NCBI GenBank assembly: GCA_030604405.1
Contig: JAUVVY010000029.1
Coordinates: forward strand, 1 to 50,077
Direction of reading: 5' to 3'
Length of the DNA stretch: 50,077 bases
Origin: a bacterium
GTDB lineage: Bacteria; Armatimonadota; Zipacnadia; Zipacnadales; UBA11051
In this document: positions 41,169 to 50,077 of the stretch, piece by piece
How the letters are laid out: the number at the start of each line of letters is the position of its first letter
Position numbering within the stretch: the first letter of the stretch is position 1
The notes under the pieces: model-generated
What the model was told of the DNA's origin: nothing
Database searches by the model: none
What the model saw: only the letters and a program-made list of their open reading frames with translations
Program-made: the position numbers and the translations under genes

Positions 41169-42461
41169 ATGTCCAACGAGCCAATCAATGTCGGCATATT
41201 GGGTTTCGGAGTGGTCGGTGGCGGACTCTACAGGGTGCTCACCGATAATGCCGAGAGCATAACCCAGCGCGTTGGCCGCCCCGTTAACATCCGCAAGATC
41301 GCAGATATTGACTGGGACAGCCCCCGTGATATTGAGGTCCCCGATGAGTTGAGGACCACCGACGCCAACGAGGTCATAAATGACGACGCCATAAGTGTCG
41401 TCGTCGAGACTATCGGCGGCGTGGAGCCCGCGCTTGGGTTTGTCATGGCGGCTATCGAGGCCGGCAAATCGGTAGTCACCTCCAACAAGGAACTGATCGC
41501 AAAACACGGCAACGACATTCTCGACGCCGCGGCCGCCAAATCAGTGGATGTCCAGTTCGAGGGCGCTGTCGGCGGTGTGATTCCCATCATCCGCACCCTC
41601 AAGGAAAGCCTCGATGCTGACCAGATTGACGAGATCATGGGCATCGTCAATGGCACCACCAACTACATCCTCACCCAGATGTCGCGGGAAAAGGTCGAGT
41701 TTGACAGGGCCCTCAAGGAGGCCCAGGACCTCGGCTACGCAGAGGCCGATCCCACCGACGACATCGAGGGCATTGACGCGGCAAACAAGCTGGCCATTCT
41801 GTCCGCTATCGCTTTCGGCCATCGCATGGATGTTGATCGAATCTATCGCGAGGGCATTTCACAGATTCTGCCCGAGGATATAGCGTACGCCGAAAGGATG
41901 GGCTATGTGGTCAAGCTGCTGGCCATCGCCCGACGCCGTGACGACGATGAGTTCGAGGTCCGCGTTCACCCCGTTCTACTGGCCGAGACTCATCCGCTGG
42001 CGGCTGTCGTGGGCCCATTTAATGCCATCTTCGTCCGCGGTCGGGCCTGCGACGAGGTCATGCTCTATGGTCGTGGCGCGGGTGCTTTGCCCACCGGTGC
42101 GGCTGTGGGCGGCGATGTGGTTGATTGTGCCCGCAACATAGTCCACGGCGCGAGCGGCCGCGTGCCCTGTGCGTGTGTTGGTCAGGCCGAGATCGTGCCT
42201 ATGGGCGAGGTCAGGTCACGGGTCTATGTCCGGATGCGCGTCAAGGATCAGCCCGGCGTACTCGGTGCTATCGCCACCATCTTCGGCTCCCAGGCCGTCA
42301 GCATCGCCTCTGTTATGCAGGAAGATAGCGACGGCAAGACCGCTGACATCGTCTGGATCATGCACGAGTGTGAAGACGACCAGCTCACAAGCGCACTCCA
42401 GGCCATCCAGAGCCTGCCGATAGTCGAGTCCATACCCGCCCGCATCCGCGTGGAGGACTAG
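41169..42461 (+). CDS. hom: Homoserine dehydrogenase
   Basis: The 430-residue enzyme reduces aspartate semialdehyde to homoserine with NAD(P)H, the branch step to threonine, methionine and isoleucine. Visible parts: Rossmann GILGFGVVGGG (9-19), TSNKELIAKHG, the substrate loop GIVNGTTNYILTQM, AQDLGYAEADPTDDIEG, and a C-terminal ACT domain (about 350-430; VKDQPGVLGAIATIFGSQAVSI) that usually gives threonine feedback inhibition. GAGGTGA lies before the ATG. It stands 260 bases before thrC in the same direction; repeats fill the gap. Confidence 0.97.
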   Translation: MSNEPINVGILGFGVVGGGLYRVLTDNAESITQRVGRPVNIRKIADIDWDSPRDIEVPDELRTTDANEVINDDAISVVVETIGGVEPALGFVMAAIEAGKSVVTSNKELIAKHGNDILDAAAAKSVDVQFEGAVGGVIPIIRTLKESLDADQIDEIMGIVNGTTNYILTQMSREKVEFDRALKEAQDLGYAEADPTDDIEGIDAANKLAILSAIAFGHRMDVDRIYREGISQILPEDIAYAERMGYVVKLLAIARRRDDDEFEVRVHPVLLAETHPLAAVVGPFNAIFVRGRACDEVMLYGRGAGALPTGAAVGGDVVDCARNIVHGASGRVPCACVGQAEIVPMGEVRSRVYVRMRVKDQPGVLGAIATIFGSQAVSIASVMQEDSDGKTADIVWIMHECEDDQLTSALQAIQSLPIVESIPARIRVED

Positions 42462-42489
42462 AAGCTGTCCGGCAACTCGGTGTGGATGG

Positions 42490-42626
42490 GGGGACTGTCC
42501 CTTCAGGGACTGTCCCCTGGGTAGAAGCAGCAGCGTCTCTCCAGCCTGTGAAGGCCGTTGTAGGGGCGCAATTGATTGCGCCCAATCAGCAACGGTCTTG
42601 AGGGCGTGATAAATCACGCCCCTACA
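42490..42626. repeat. Repeat cluster between hom and thrC
   Basis: An inverted GGGACTGTCCC-TTCA-GGGACTGTCCCC element (42490-42518, same family as 27793) and the composite GTAGGGGCG...CGCCCCTAC element (42560-42626) with two internal hairpins, near-identical in structure to 22787-22853. Confidence 0.85.
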
Positions 42627-42721
42627 ACGATACTAGCTGTTGTCGTTCGAAGGGCCGGCCCACCGACACTGCACAGATCGTCCACACAAAACCTGGTAGG
42701 TACTATCCAGCAATACTGAAG

Positions 42722-43816
42722 GTGGTCAAACTGTCAAGTTCAAGGGCGCTGCCGGGCGGACGCTGGCCGGGGGTTATCGAGGCCTATCGCGACTACTTGC
42801 CCGTAACTGATGACACCCCTTGCATCACGCTTCTGGAGGGCGACACGCCTCTGATACCGAGCCGGCATATCGGGCCCTCGCTGCCCTGTGACATCGAACT
42901 CTATTTCAAGTACGAAGGCACCAACCCTACCGGCTCCTTCAAGGACCGGGGCATGACGATGGCTGTGTCGAAGGCCAAGGAGCGCGGCGTGGAGATTACC
43001 ATGTGCGCCTCCACCGGCAACACTTCGGCCTCGGCGGCGGCGTACTCGGCCCGTGCGGGCATGAGTTGCATCGTGCTGATACCGCGTGGCAAGATCGCTT
43101 TTGGAAAACTTTCGCAGGCGCTCATCCACGGCGCTCGCACGGTGCAGGTGGACGGCAACTTCGACGATTGCCTGCGGATTGTGCGCGAGATTACCGACCG
43201 CTACCCCATCGAGCTGGTCAACAGCCTCAACCCGATGCGCATGGAGGGGCAGAAGACGGCGGCGTTTGAGGTCTGCGACCGGCTTGGCGGCCCGCCTGAT
43301 ATTCATATCCTGCCGGTCGGAAATGCCGGTAACATCACCGCCTACTGGTGGGGCTATCAGCACTACAAAGAGGTCGGCAAGATTTCCGAACTGCCGCGCA
43401 TGGTCGGCTTCCAGGCGGCCGGTGCCGCACCGCTCGTCCACGGCAAGCCGATAGCCAATCCCGAAACCATCGCCACCGCCATTCGCATCGGCGACCCGGC
43501 GCGCTGGGACAATGCGATGGCTGCCATGAATGACAGTGGCGGCCTGGTGGATGTCGTCACCGACGAAGAGATTCTACAGGCCTATCAGCTACTGGCTTCT
43601 GAGGAAGGGATCTTTGTTGAACCGGCGTCGGCGGCTTCCGTGGCAGGACTTTTGAAGCTCGCGGCCAATAAGTATTTTGACAGGGGGCCACAGACGGTGG
43701 TCTGTACGCTCACCGGCCACGGCCTGAAAGACCCTGACACGGCGATTGACCTGTTCGGCGAGCCGGAGCAGATCCCGCCGCAGACTGAGGCTTTAGTGGA
43801 CCTGCTGGGGCTATAG
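42722..43816 (+). CDS. thrC: Threonine synthase
   Basis: The 364-residue PLP enzyme converts O-phosphohomoserine to threonine. Visible: [12 protein letters not shown] (40-51), [11 protein letters not shown] with the PLP lysine Lys74, [34 protein letters not shown] for the phosphate loop, and [17 protein letters not shown] near the end. It is the short, bacterial thrC class without the N-terminal extension. The GTG start at 42722 has only AAGGT overlapping it, so the start is less certain. It follows hom, as expected of a threonine unit. Confidence 0.96.
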   Translation: MVKLSSSRALPGGRWPGVIEAYRDYLPVTDDTPCITLLEGDTPLIPSRHIGPSLPCDIELYFKYEGTNPTGSFKDRGMTMAVSKAKERGVEITMCASTGNTSASAAAYSARAGMSCIVLIPRGKIAFGKLSQALIHGARTVQVDGNFDDCLRIVREITDRYPIELVNSLNPMRMEGQKTAAFEVCDRLGGPPDIHILPVGNAGNITAYWWGYQHYKEVGKISELPRMVGFQAAGAAPLVHGKPIANPETIATAIRIGDPARWDNAMAAMNDSGGLVDVVTDEEILQAYQLLASEEGIFVEPASAASVAGLLKLAANKYFDRGPQTVVCTLTGHGLKDPDTAIDLFGEPEQIPPQTEALVDLLGL

Positions 43817-43869
43817 AGCCATCATCGCGTAGCTCGGGGTTTCTACTGTAGTTGTGCAGATTTCGAGCA

Positions 43870-44130
43870 ATTTTGGTTGCGGGCTGGTGCCCTGCAGCCG
43901 TTAGCCGTAATGGAGGGGCCTGTCGCAGCAAGCTTCGCAATGCGAAGCTTGCAAGCCTGGCCCTGCCGTTGTCGTTGGCCGTTGCGGTATGCAGAGCACG
44001 CCAGAATAGCGCTCTGCGCGGGCCGGGCTCACGTCGGACAAACAACGTCCGACGTTCGACGCGGCCCCTCCGAAAGGCAACGTCTCAACTGTGAGCGCGT
44101 AGCTCGGGCTTTCAGCCCGAGTCGTCGTTG
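43870..44130. repeat. Repeat cluster between thrC and purC
   Basis: The 414-base gap 43817-44230 has no gene. It contains GCAAGCTTCGCAATGCGAAGCTTGC-type inverted sequence (about 43929-43952), an ACGTCGGAC-AAACAAC-GTCCGACGT hairpin with GCGGCCCCTCCGAAAGGCAACG (44031-44082; copies at 49579 and 49884), and CTCGGGCTTTCAGCCCGAG (44105-44123). Confidence 0.8.
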
Positions 44131-44230
44131 TCGTAGCCGTAGCCTTCGGAGGGGCCGCGCCGAGCAGCGCACAGTCGTTTCGTGCGCTGGGAGACCGGCC
44201 CACTAACAACCACCTGAGGAGTGGGAACCC

Positions 44231-45133
44231 ATGACCGACAGCCCACAGCAAGCCGTACTGGCCACCGACCTGCCGGGGGCCATCTCGCGCCGGCAGGGCA
44301 AGGTGCGTGACATCTACGAATTCGCCGACGGCCTGCTGATCGTTGCCACCGATCGCATCTCGGCCTTCGATGTCGTCATGCCCAATGGCATCCCTGACAA
44401 AGGCAAGGTACTCACCCAGCTCTCGCTGTTCTGGTTCGACAGGCTGGCTGGCGTGGTGCCGAACCATCTCATCAGCGCCGATGTAGCCGATTTTCCGGGT
44501 GCCCTGGGCGATTGCGCGGACCTGCTGGCCGGCCGCAGCATGTGGGTGAAGAGGGCCGAGGTGCTGCCAGTTGAGTGCGTGGCCCGAGGGTATCTGAGCG
44601 GCTCGGCGTGGAAGTCGTACCAGGACAGCGGGGAAACCTGCGGCCATAAGGTCCCAGAGGGCCTGGCGGAGTCCGACAAATTGCCGCAGCCGATATTCAC
44701 GCCCGCTACCAAGGCCGAATCCGGCCATGACGAAAACATCACGGGCGAGGTCTGCGCCGAGATGGTGGGCGACGAGCTGGCGCAGCGGCTGCAAGACACT
44801 ACGCTGGCGCTTTATCTGCAGGCTTCCGAGTACGTGGCCGAGCGCGGTCTGATACTGTGCGACACCAAGTTCGAGTTCGGCCTGATTGACGGCGAGCTGA
44901 CGCTGATTGACGAGGCGCTGACGCCGGACTCCTCGCGCTACTGGGATGCGGAGATCTACGAGCCGGGCAGGCCGCAGGACTCTCTGGACAAGCAGCCGGT
45001 GCGGGACTATCTGGAGGCCCTGGACTGGAACAAGGAGCCGCCGGCCCCGGTGCTGCCGCCCGAAATCGTAGCCAACACGCGCCAGACGTACCGCACCATC
45101 TACCGGCGCATCACCGGCCACGAACTTCCGTGA
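44231..45133 (+). CDS. purC: Phosphoribosylaminoimidazole-succinocarboxamide synthase
   Basis: The 300-residue ATP-dependent enzyme joins CAIR and aspartate to form SAICAR in purine synthesis. Motifs: GKVRDIYE (23-30), ATDRISAFDVVMPNGIPDKG, VECVARGYLSGSAWKSY, FTPATKAESGHDENI, and LCDTKFEFGLIDGELTLIDE near the catalytic magnesium site, with TPDSSRYWD after it. A GAGGAG site precedes the ATG. It is the longer form of PurC (around 300 residues). Isolated by repeats on the left; tilS follows after 88 bases. Confidence 0.97.
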   Translation: MTDSPQQAVLATDLPGAISRRQGKVRDIYEFADGLLIVATDRISAFDVVMPNGIPDKGKVLTQLSLFWFDRLAGVVPNHLISADVADFPGALGDCADLLAGRSMWVKRAEVLPVECVARGYLSGSAWKSYQDSGETCGHKVPEGLAESDKLPQPIFTPATKAESGHDENITGEVCAEMVGDELAQRLQDTTLALYLQASEYVAERGLILCDTKFEFGLIDGELTLIDEALTPDSSRYWDAEIYEPGRPQDSLDKQPVRDYLEALDWNKEPPAPVLPPEIVANTRQTYRTIYRRITGHELP

Positions 45134-45221
45134 CCTGCCTGGGGCTAATTGTTTATTATCGTGTGGGAATGCTATCAAAGACGGGTGCGGGAGCCCTGAC
45201 ACCACCGTTGCGAGGGCCGGA

Positions 45222-46649
45222 ATGGCCGAGGGAATTGCGCTGATAACTGAGCTTTTCCGCCGCGCCTTGAGCGACTTTGCGATGCTTGCGGCGGGCGACC
45301 GGGTGCTGGTAGCGGTCTCTGGCGGGCAGGACTCGGTGGCGCTGCTGGCTCTGCTGAGCGACCTGCCGGCCGACGATGAAGTCGAGCTGGTGGTGGCGCA
45401 CTACAACCACGGCCTGCGCCCTGAAGCCGCCGCCGAGGAGCGGTTTGTGATGGACCTGGCCGAAGGCTTGGGATGCCGGGCGCTCACCGGCAGCGGCGAT
45501 GTGGCCGCCTATGCGCGAGAAAATGGTCTGAACCTGGAAGCCGCCGGTCGGGAGCTGCGCTACGGCTTCCTGCGCGAGCAGGCCAAAGCCGCCGGCTGCA
45601 ACAAGATCGCTTTGGGCCACACCGCAAGCGATGTCGGCGAGACGCTGCTGATGAACCTGCTGCGCGGCGCCGGAATTGACGGCCTGGCGTCGATCGCCCC
45701 GGTGCGTGACAATATGATCAGGCCGCTGGTGTATCTCTCGCGCAATCAGACGGCCCAGTACTGCAATGCGCGCGAGTTGGACTTTTGCCTGGATTCCAGT
45801 AACGTGGACACCGAGCAGTTCCATCGCAACCACATTCGCCACCACCTGCTGCCCGCACTGGAGCGGGACTATGGCCCGGGCGTGCAGCAGGCACTACTGC
45901 GGGCTGCCCTGGCTGTGCGTGACGAACTGGACTGGACCGCCGAGCACGTGCGCGAAGCCTTGACCGAGTGCCAGGCCGCCGAGGCGGCGGCGGTCAGTCT
46001 GCTGGTCAGCGCCGCCGCACAACTGCCTGCCGGCCTGCTGCACCGGATCCTGCGGCTGGCCTGTACGGAGGCGAATCTGGATATTCGCGCCTTCGGGTGG
46101 GAACATTGGCAGGGGATGGCGAACATTATATATGGGGAGGCCGGCAGTGGGCAGATCTCGCTGCCCCGCGGCCTGGTTGCACGCCGACAATACGAGCTTT
46201 TTTTCATCGAACAGGCCAGCGAAGCGGCTTCGGAGACGCCACAAGTATTCAGATTGGCGCTGAAAATACCGGGGAAAACGAAACTTCCTGACGGGGGTTT
46301 TGTTAGTATAAGTAGAAAAGAAAGCGCGCCGGCACAACTTCCGGCGTCAGATGGGCCCGGGGCTGTCTTAGACGGCGATGCGGCCGGGGCTGAACTGTCT
46401 GTGCGGCCGGTGCGGCCCGGCGACCGCTTCAGGCCGCTGGGCATGAGCGGAACCAAGAAGGTGAGCGATTTTCTGATTGACGAAAAGGTTCCGGCAGACC
46501 GGCGCGGCAGCGTGTTGGCCGTCGTTGACAGCGATGACGAGATACTGTGGCTGGTGGGCTACCGGATCAGCCAGGTTGCGGCAATCGGACCTGAGACGGA
46601 ATCATATTACTATGTGAATGTGTCGGGGCGGAAGGGTTGTGGCGCGTAG
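45222..46649 (+). CDS. tilS: tRNA(Ile)-lysidine synthase
   Basis: The 475-residue enzyme modifies cytidine 34 of tRNA-Ile(CAU) to lysidine with ATP and lysine, so the tRNA reads AUA. Visible: the PP-loop AVSGGQDSVALLAL (31-44), VAHYNHGLRPEAAAEE, LEAAGRELRYGFL, and LGHTASDVGETLLMNLLRG; further on a TilS substrate-binding region and a C-terminal domain with VSDFLIDEKVPADRRGSVL. Adjacent to ftsH downstream, a very common order in bacteria. Confidence 0.95.
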   Translation: MAEGIALITELFRRALSDFAMLAAGDRVLVAVSGGQDSVALLALLSDLPADDEVELVVAHYNHGLRPEAAAEERFVMDLAEGLGCRALTGSGDVAAYARENGLNLEAAGRELRYGFLREQAKAAGCNKIALGHTASDVGETLLMNLLRGAGIDGLASIAPVRDNMIRPLVYLSRNQTAQYCNARELDFCLDSSNVDTEQFHRNHIRHHLLPALERDYGPGVQQALLRAALAVRDELDWTAEHVREALTECQAAEAAAVSLLVSAAAQLPAGLLHRILRLACTEANLDIRAFGWEHWQGMANIIYGEAGSGQISLPRGLVARRQYELFFIEQASEAASETPQVFRLALKIPGKTKLPDGGFVSISRKESAPAQLPASDGPGAVLDGDAAGAELSVRPVRPGDRFRPLGMSGTKKVSDFLIDEKVPADRRGSVLAVVDSDDEILWLVGYRISQVAAIGPETESYYYVNVSGRKGCGA

Positions 46650-46659
46650 GGTGGCCGGG

Positions 46660-46840
46660 CCATGCGAGGCGTGAAGGCGCGGGCCAGTCTCAGGTGTGTG
46701 CGGCTCCGCCGAACACACCTTCGGCCCCTTCGACAAGCTCAGGGCAGGCAGGCGCCTCCGCAATGCAACGGCTGGGCCGGATGGGGCCCGCCCTTCGCTT
46801 CGCTCAGGCCACCCATTCGGCCCCTCCGCAAGGCAACGGC
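46660..46840. repeat. Repeat cluster between tilS and ftsH
   Basis: GGTGTGTGCGGCTCCGCCGAACACACC-type inverted sequence (about 46692-46719), the CCCTTCGACAAGCTCAGGGCAGGCAGG element (46726-46752, copy of 1283) and CCTCCGCAAGGCAACGGC. Nothing coding is seen in 46650-46911. Confidence 0.75.
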
Positions 46841-46911
46841 AAAGAGAACGACGGTGATTCGGGCTTAGACAGCGATACTGCAAATCGTAGTTTTAGAGAA
46901 GGATGACACGG

Positions 46912-48864
<1,953 letters not shown>

Positions 48865-48998
48865 TACTGACTTGACTCGGTTCGCGTCATGCCGTGGAGA
48901 CTGCAGGGAAAGCAATTGGCCGGCTGGATCGTCGCCACAGTACGCAGTTGCACATCAATGGATGCGTGTAGCGCGGAGCGAAGTGAGGTGCTGGAAAA

Positions 48999-49439
48999 AT
49001 GGCTGAGGACCGTCGGTACAGGGCGCATATACTCGTCGCGAAGGATGGTGATCAGTATTCGGCCCTGTGTTACGAGTTTACGACGGTTGGGTGTGGGCCA
49101 GATATCCTGTCGGCTTTACAGGATGCCATAAATGCGACAATTGAATACTTGGAATACTTGATCGAGGAAGGCCGCTCGCAAGAAGCTTTTCGACCGGCTA
49201 CACCAGAGTTGCTACTTGAGTACCTCAACGTCAGCAGCGATGAGGGGATGACACCAGAGCAAATGAAAGAAGCTCTGGAAAAGGTAATCCTCGCCTCCGT
49301 GCTGTTGGAACGCGAGGTCGAAGTTGAGTACAATGTTGCTAGCGGCGAAACGTCGTACAAGCTTCCGGCGCCGTGCTTCGCGGAGATGGAACAAGCGCTA
49401 ATCAACTATCCGGTGGAAGTGGTGTTCGCAGGTGCGTAG
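48999..49439 (+). CDS. hicB: HicB-family antitoxin
   Basis: The 146-residue protein has the HicB N-terminal fold: YRAHILVAKDGDQYSALCYE, CGPDILSALQDAINATIEYL. Such proteins bind and block HicA and repress their own operon. The C-terminal part (about 85-146) is not a clear helix-turn-helix or ribbon-helix-helix domain. GAGGTG stands before the ATG. Its stop overlaps the following hicA start (GTGCGTAG), as in many hicBA pairs. Confidence 0.8.
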   Translation: MAEDRRYRAHILVAKDGDQYSALCYEFTTVGCGPDILSALQDAINATIEYLEYLIEEGRSQEAFRPATPELLLEYLNVSSDEGMTPEQMKEALEKVILASVLLEREVEVEYNVASGETSYKLPAPCFAEMEQALINYPVEVVFAGA

Positions 49440-49515
49440 AGGCGGCGCACTGCGAAACAGATCAAGCGCCGACGTGGTACGGCTGTTGCGTTATTACGGC
49501 TTTGAGTTAGTGCGT
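49432..49515 (+). pseudogene. hicA: Truncated hicA toxin gene, interrupted by repeat DNA
   Basis: The GTG overlaps the hicB stop by 8 bases. The first 28 codons include SSADVVRLLRYYGFELVRRG, which matches the start of HicA (RExxxLLxxxGFxxxRxxG), but then the reading frame runs into interspersed repeat sequence (GGTCGGCTGAGCGAAGCG...), with no catalytic G-S-H motif (HicA active-site His). The rest of the gene is not found downstream. The toxin should be inactive. Confidence 0.7.
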
Positions 49516-49960
49516 AGGGGTCGGCTGAGCGAAGCGAAACCGGCCCGTATGCCGTTGCAAGTTGCGCGGGGCGAGCTCACGTCGGGCAAACAACGTCCGA
49601 CGTTTGAGACGCCCTCTCTGAAAGGCAACGGCTGCCCTCACCCCTTTCATTCCCCTCTCCCGCAGGGAGAGGGGACAACGGCAATGCCAACGGCGACTCG
49701 GGCCGGATGCCTCATACAGGCCGAAGGCGTGGGTAGCCGACGTTCAGCCGGCCGCTGCAAACGACAACGGCAACGGAGTCGGGCAGGATGCCCGACCCAC
49801 GGGATTTTTTGGGGAAAGCCCGACCCACGGGATTCTTTGGGGAAGCTCGAGCTACGCGAGTAGCAAGGGCGCGGGCCGGGACCACGTCGGACAAGCAACG
49901 TCCGACGTTCGACGCGGCCCCTCCGACGAATGGCAACATCCCACAGGCTAGAAAGACGCT
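49516..49960. repeat. Large composite of repeat families at the right end
   Basis: From left to right: ACGTCGGGC-AAACAAC-GTCCGACGT (49579-49602), CCTCACCCCTTTCATTCCCC with CTCTCCCGCAGGGAGAGG (49634-49675), GTCGGGCAGGATGCCCGAC with two CCCGACCCACGGGATT units (49775-49862), and another ACGTCGGAC-AAGCAAC-GTCCGACGT copy (49884-49937). No gene is seen in 49516-50054. Confidence 0.85.
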
Positions 49961-50054
49961 GCTGCTTTTTGAGGCAGTTGAATTAGGGACTCCTCAAACC
50001 GATTGAAATGTGCTAGACTATAGGCCAGGTCGAACTGATTTAGGAGCGATAGCT

Positions 50055-50077
50055 ATGGCCAAGCCGAAATCTGACCC
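50055..50077 (+). CDS. Start of a gene cut by the window edge
   Basis: An AGGAG site (50042-50046) stands 8 bases before an ATG that opens MAKPKSD and runs off the end. Too short to identify. Confidence 0.5.

Noticed and set aside
49516-49960. Repeat-rich region as CRISPR or an insertion sequence
   Set aside because: Repeats are of several unrelated families with irregular spacing, and no transposase reading frame is present.
50003-50024. Promoter TTGAAA with TATAGG before the last gene
   Set aside because: The hexamers are only 10 bases apart, too close for a sigma-70 promoter.

Overview
The window looks like a high-GC chromosomal piece from an uncultured, probably anaerobic, didermal-type bacterium. 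The best lineage hint is a DUF1559-type prepilin at 33858-34541 ([18 protein letters not shown] helix, then [12 protein letters not shown], then an H-x9-DG motif), a style common in Armatimonadota and Planctomycetes-like phyla. Many secreted carbohydrate-related proteins of uncertain family and a large number of short interspersed palindromic repeats between genes fit such a genome. The phylum is an inference; there is no rRNA gene to settle it.

Layout. 1-4998: leftward genes for secreted proteins, two made of carboxypeptidase-regulatory-like beta-sandwich repeats (the first broken at its C-terminus) and one helical-toroid-like protein. 5265-7016: cell-wall peptidase with five SH3 domains and NlpC/P60. 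7421-8341: divergent NagB-like protein. 8574-14342: rightward genes for a GHL10-like TIM-barrel protein, an FG-GAP beta-propeller protein and a GT-C-like membrane protein. 14288-18408: tightly packed leftward operon with a deacetylase-like protein, two amidohydrolase-2 proteins (one lacking the metal motif), a small membrane protein and a secreted coiled-coil protein.

18516-27611 is the energetic core: a consensus sigma-70 promoter followed by a twelve-gene operon for a group 4 energy-converting [NiFe]-hydrogenase in Mbh gene order (MbhD, MbhE, NuoK-like, NuoL-like, MrpD-like, NuoA-like, small subunit, NuoC-like, large subunit, two unassigned small membrane proteins, NuoH-like, NuoI-like ferredoxin). 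Both CxxC nickel motifs are present in the large subunit, so it is a hydrogenase and not complex I. hypA and hypB lie 5 kb downstream on the other strand and would serve nickel insertion. Between them lie a pentapeptide-repeat/ion-channel fusion (28002-29339) and a 1011-residue multidomain protein ending in an Eis-like GNAT-GNAT-SCP2 module (29448-32483).

34528-37054 encodes an ECF-type vitamin/metal importer (S, T and A components) with an FmdE-family protein between S and T. 37350-40975 has two secreted carbohydrate-type proteins. 41169-48864 is housekeeping: hom, thrC, purC, tilS, ftsH. The right end has hicB and a hicA cut off by repeat DNA.

The most unusual signals are a 50-bp inverted copy of the hypB P-loop region inside the large fusion gene, a hydrogenase large subunit ending exactly at its mature C-terminus, the ECF/FmdE operon, the channel fusion, and the dense repeat network.
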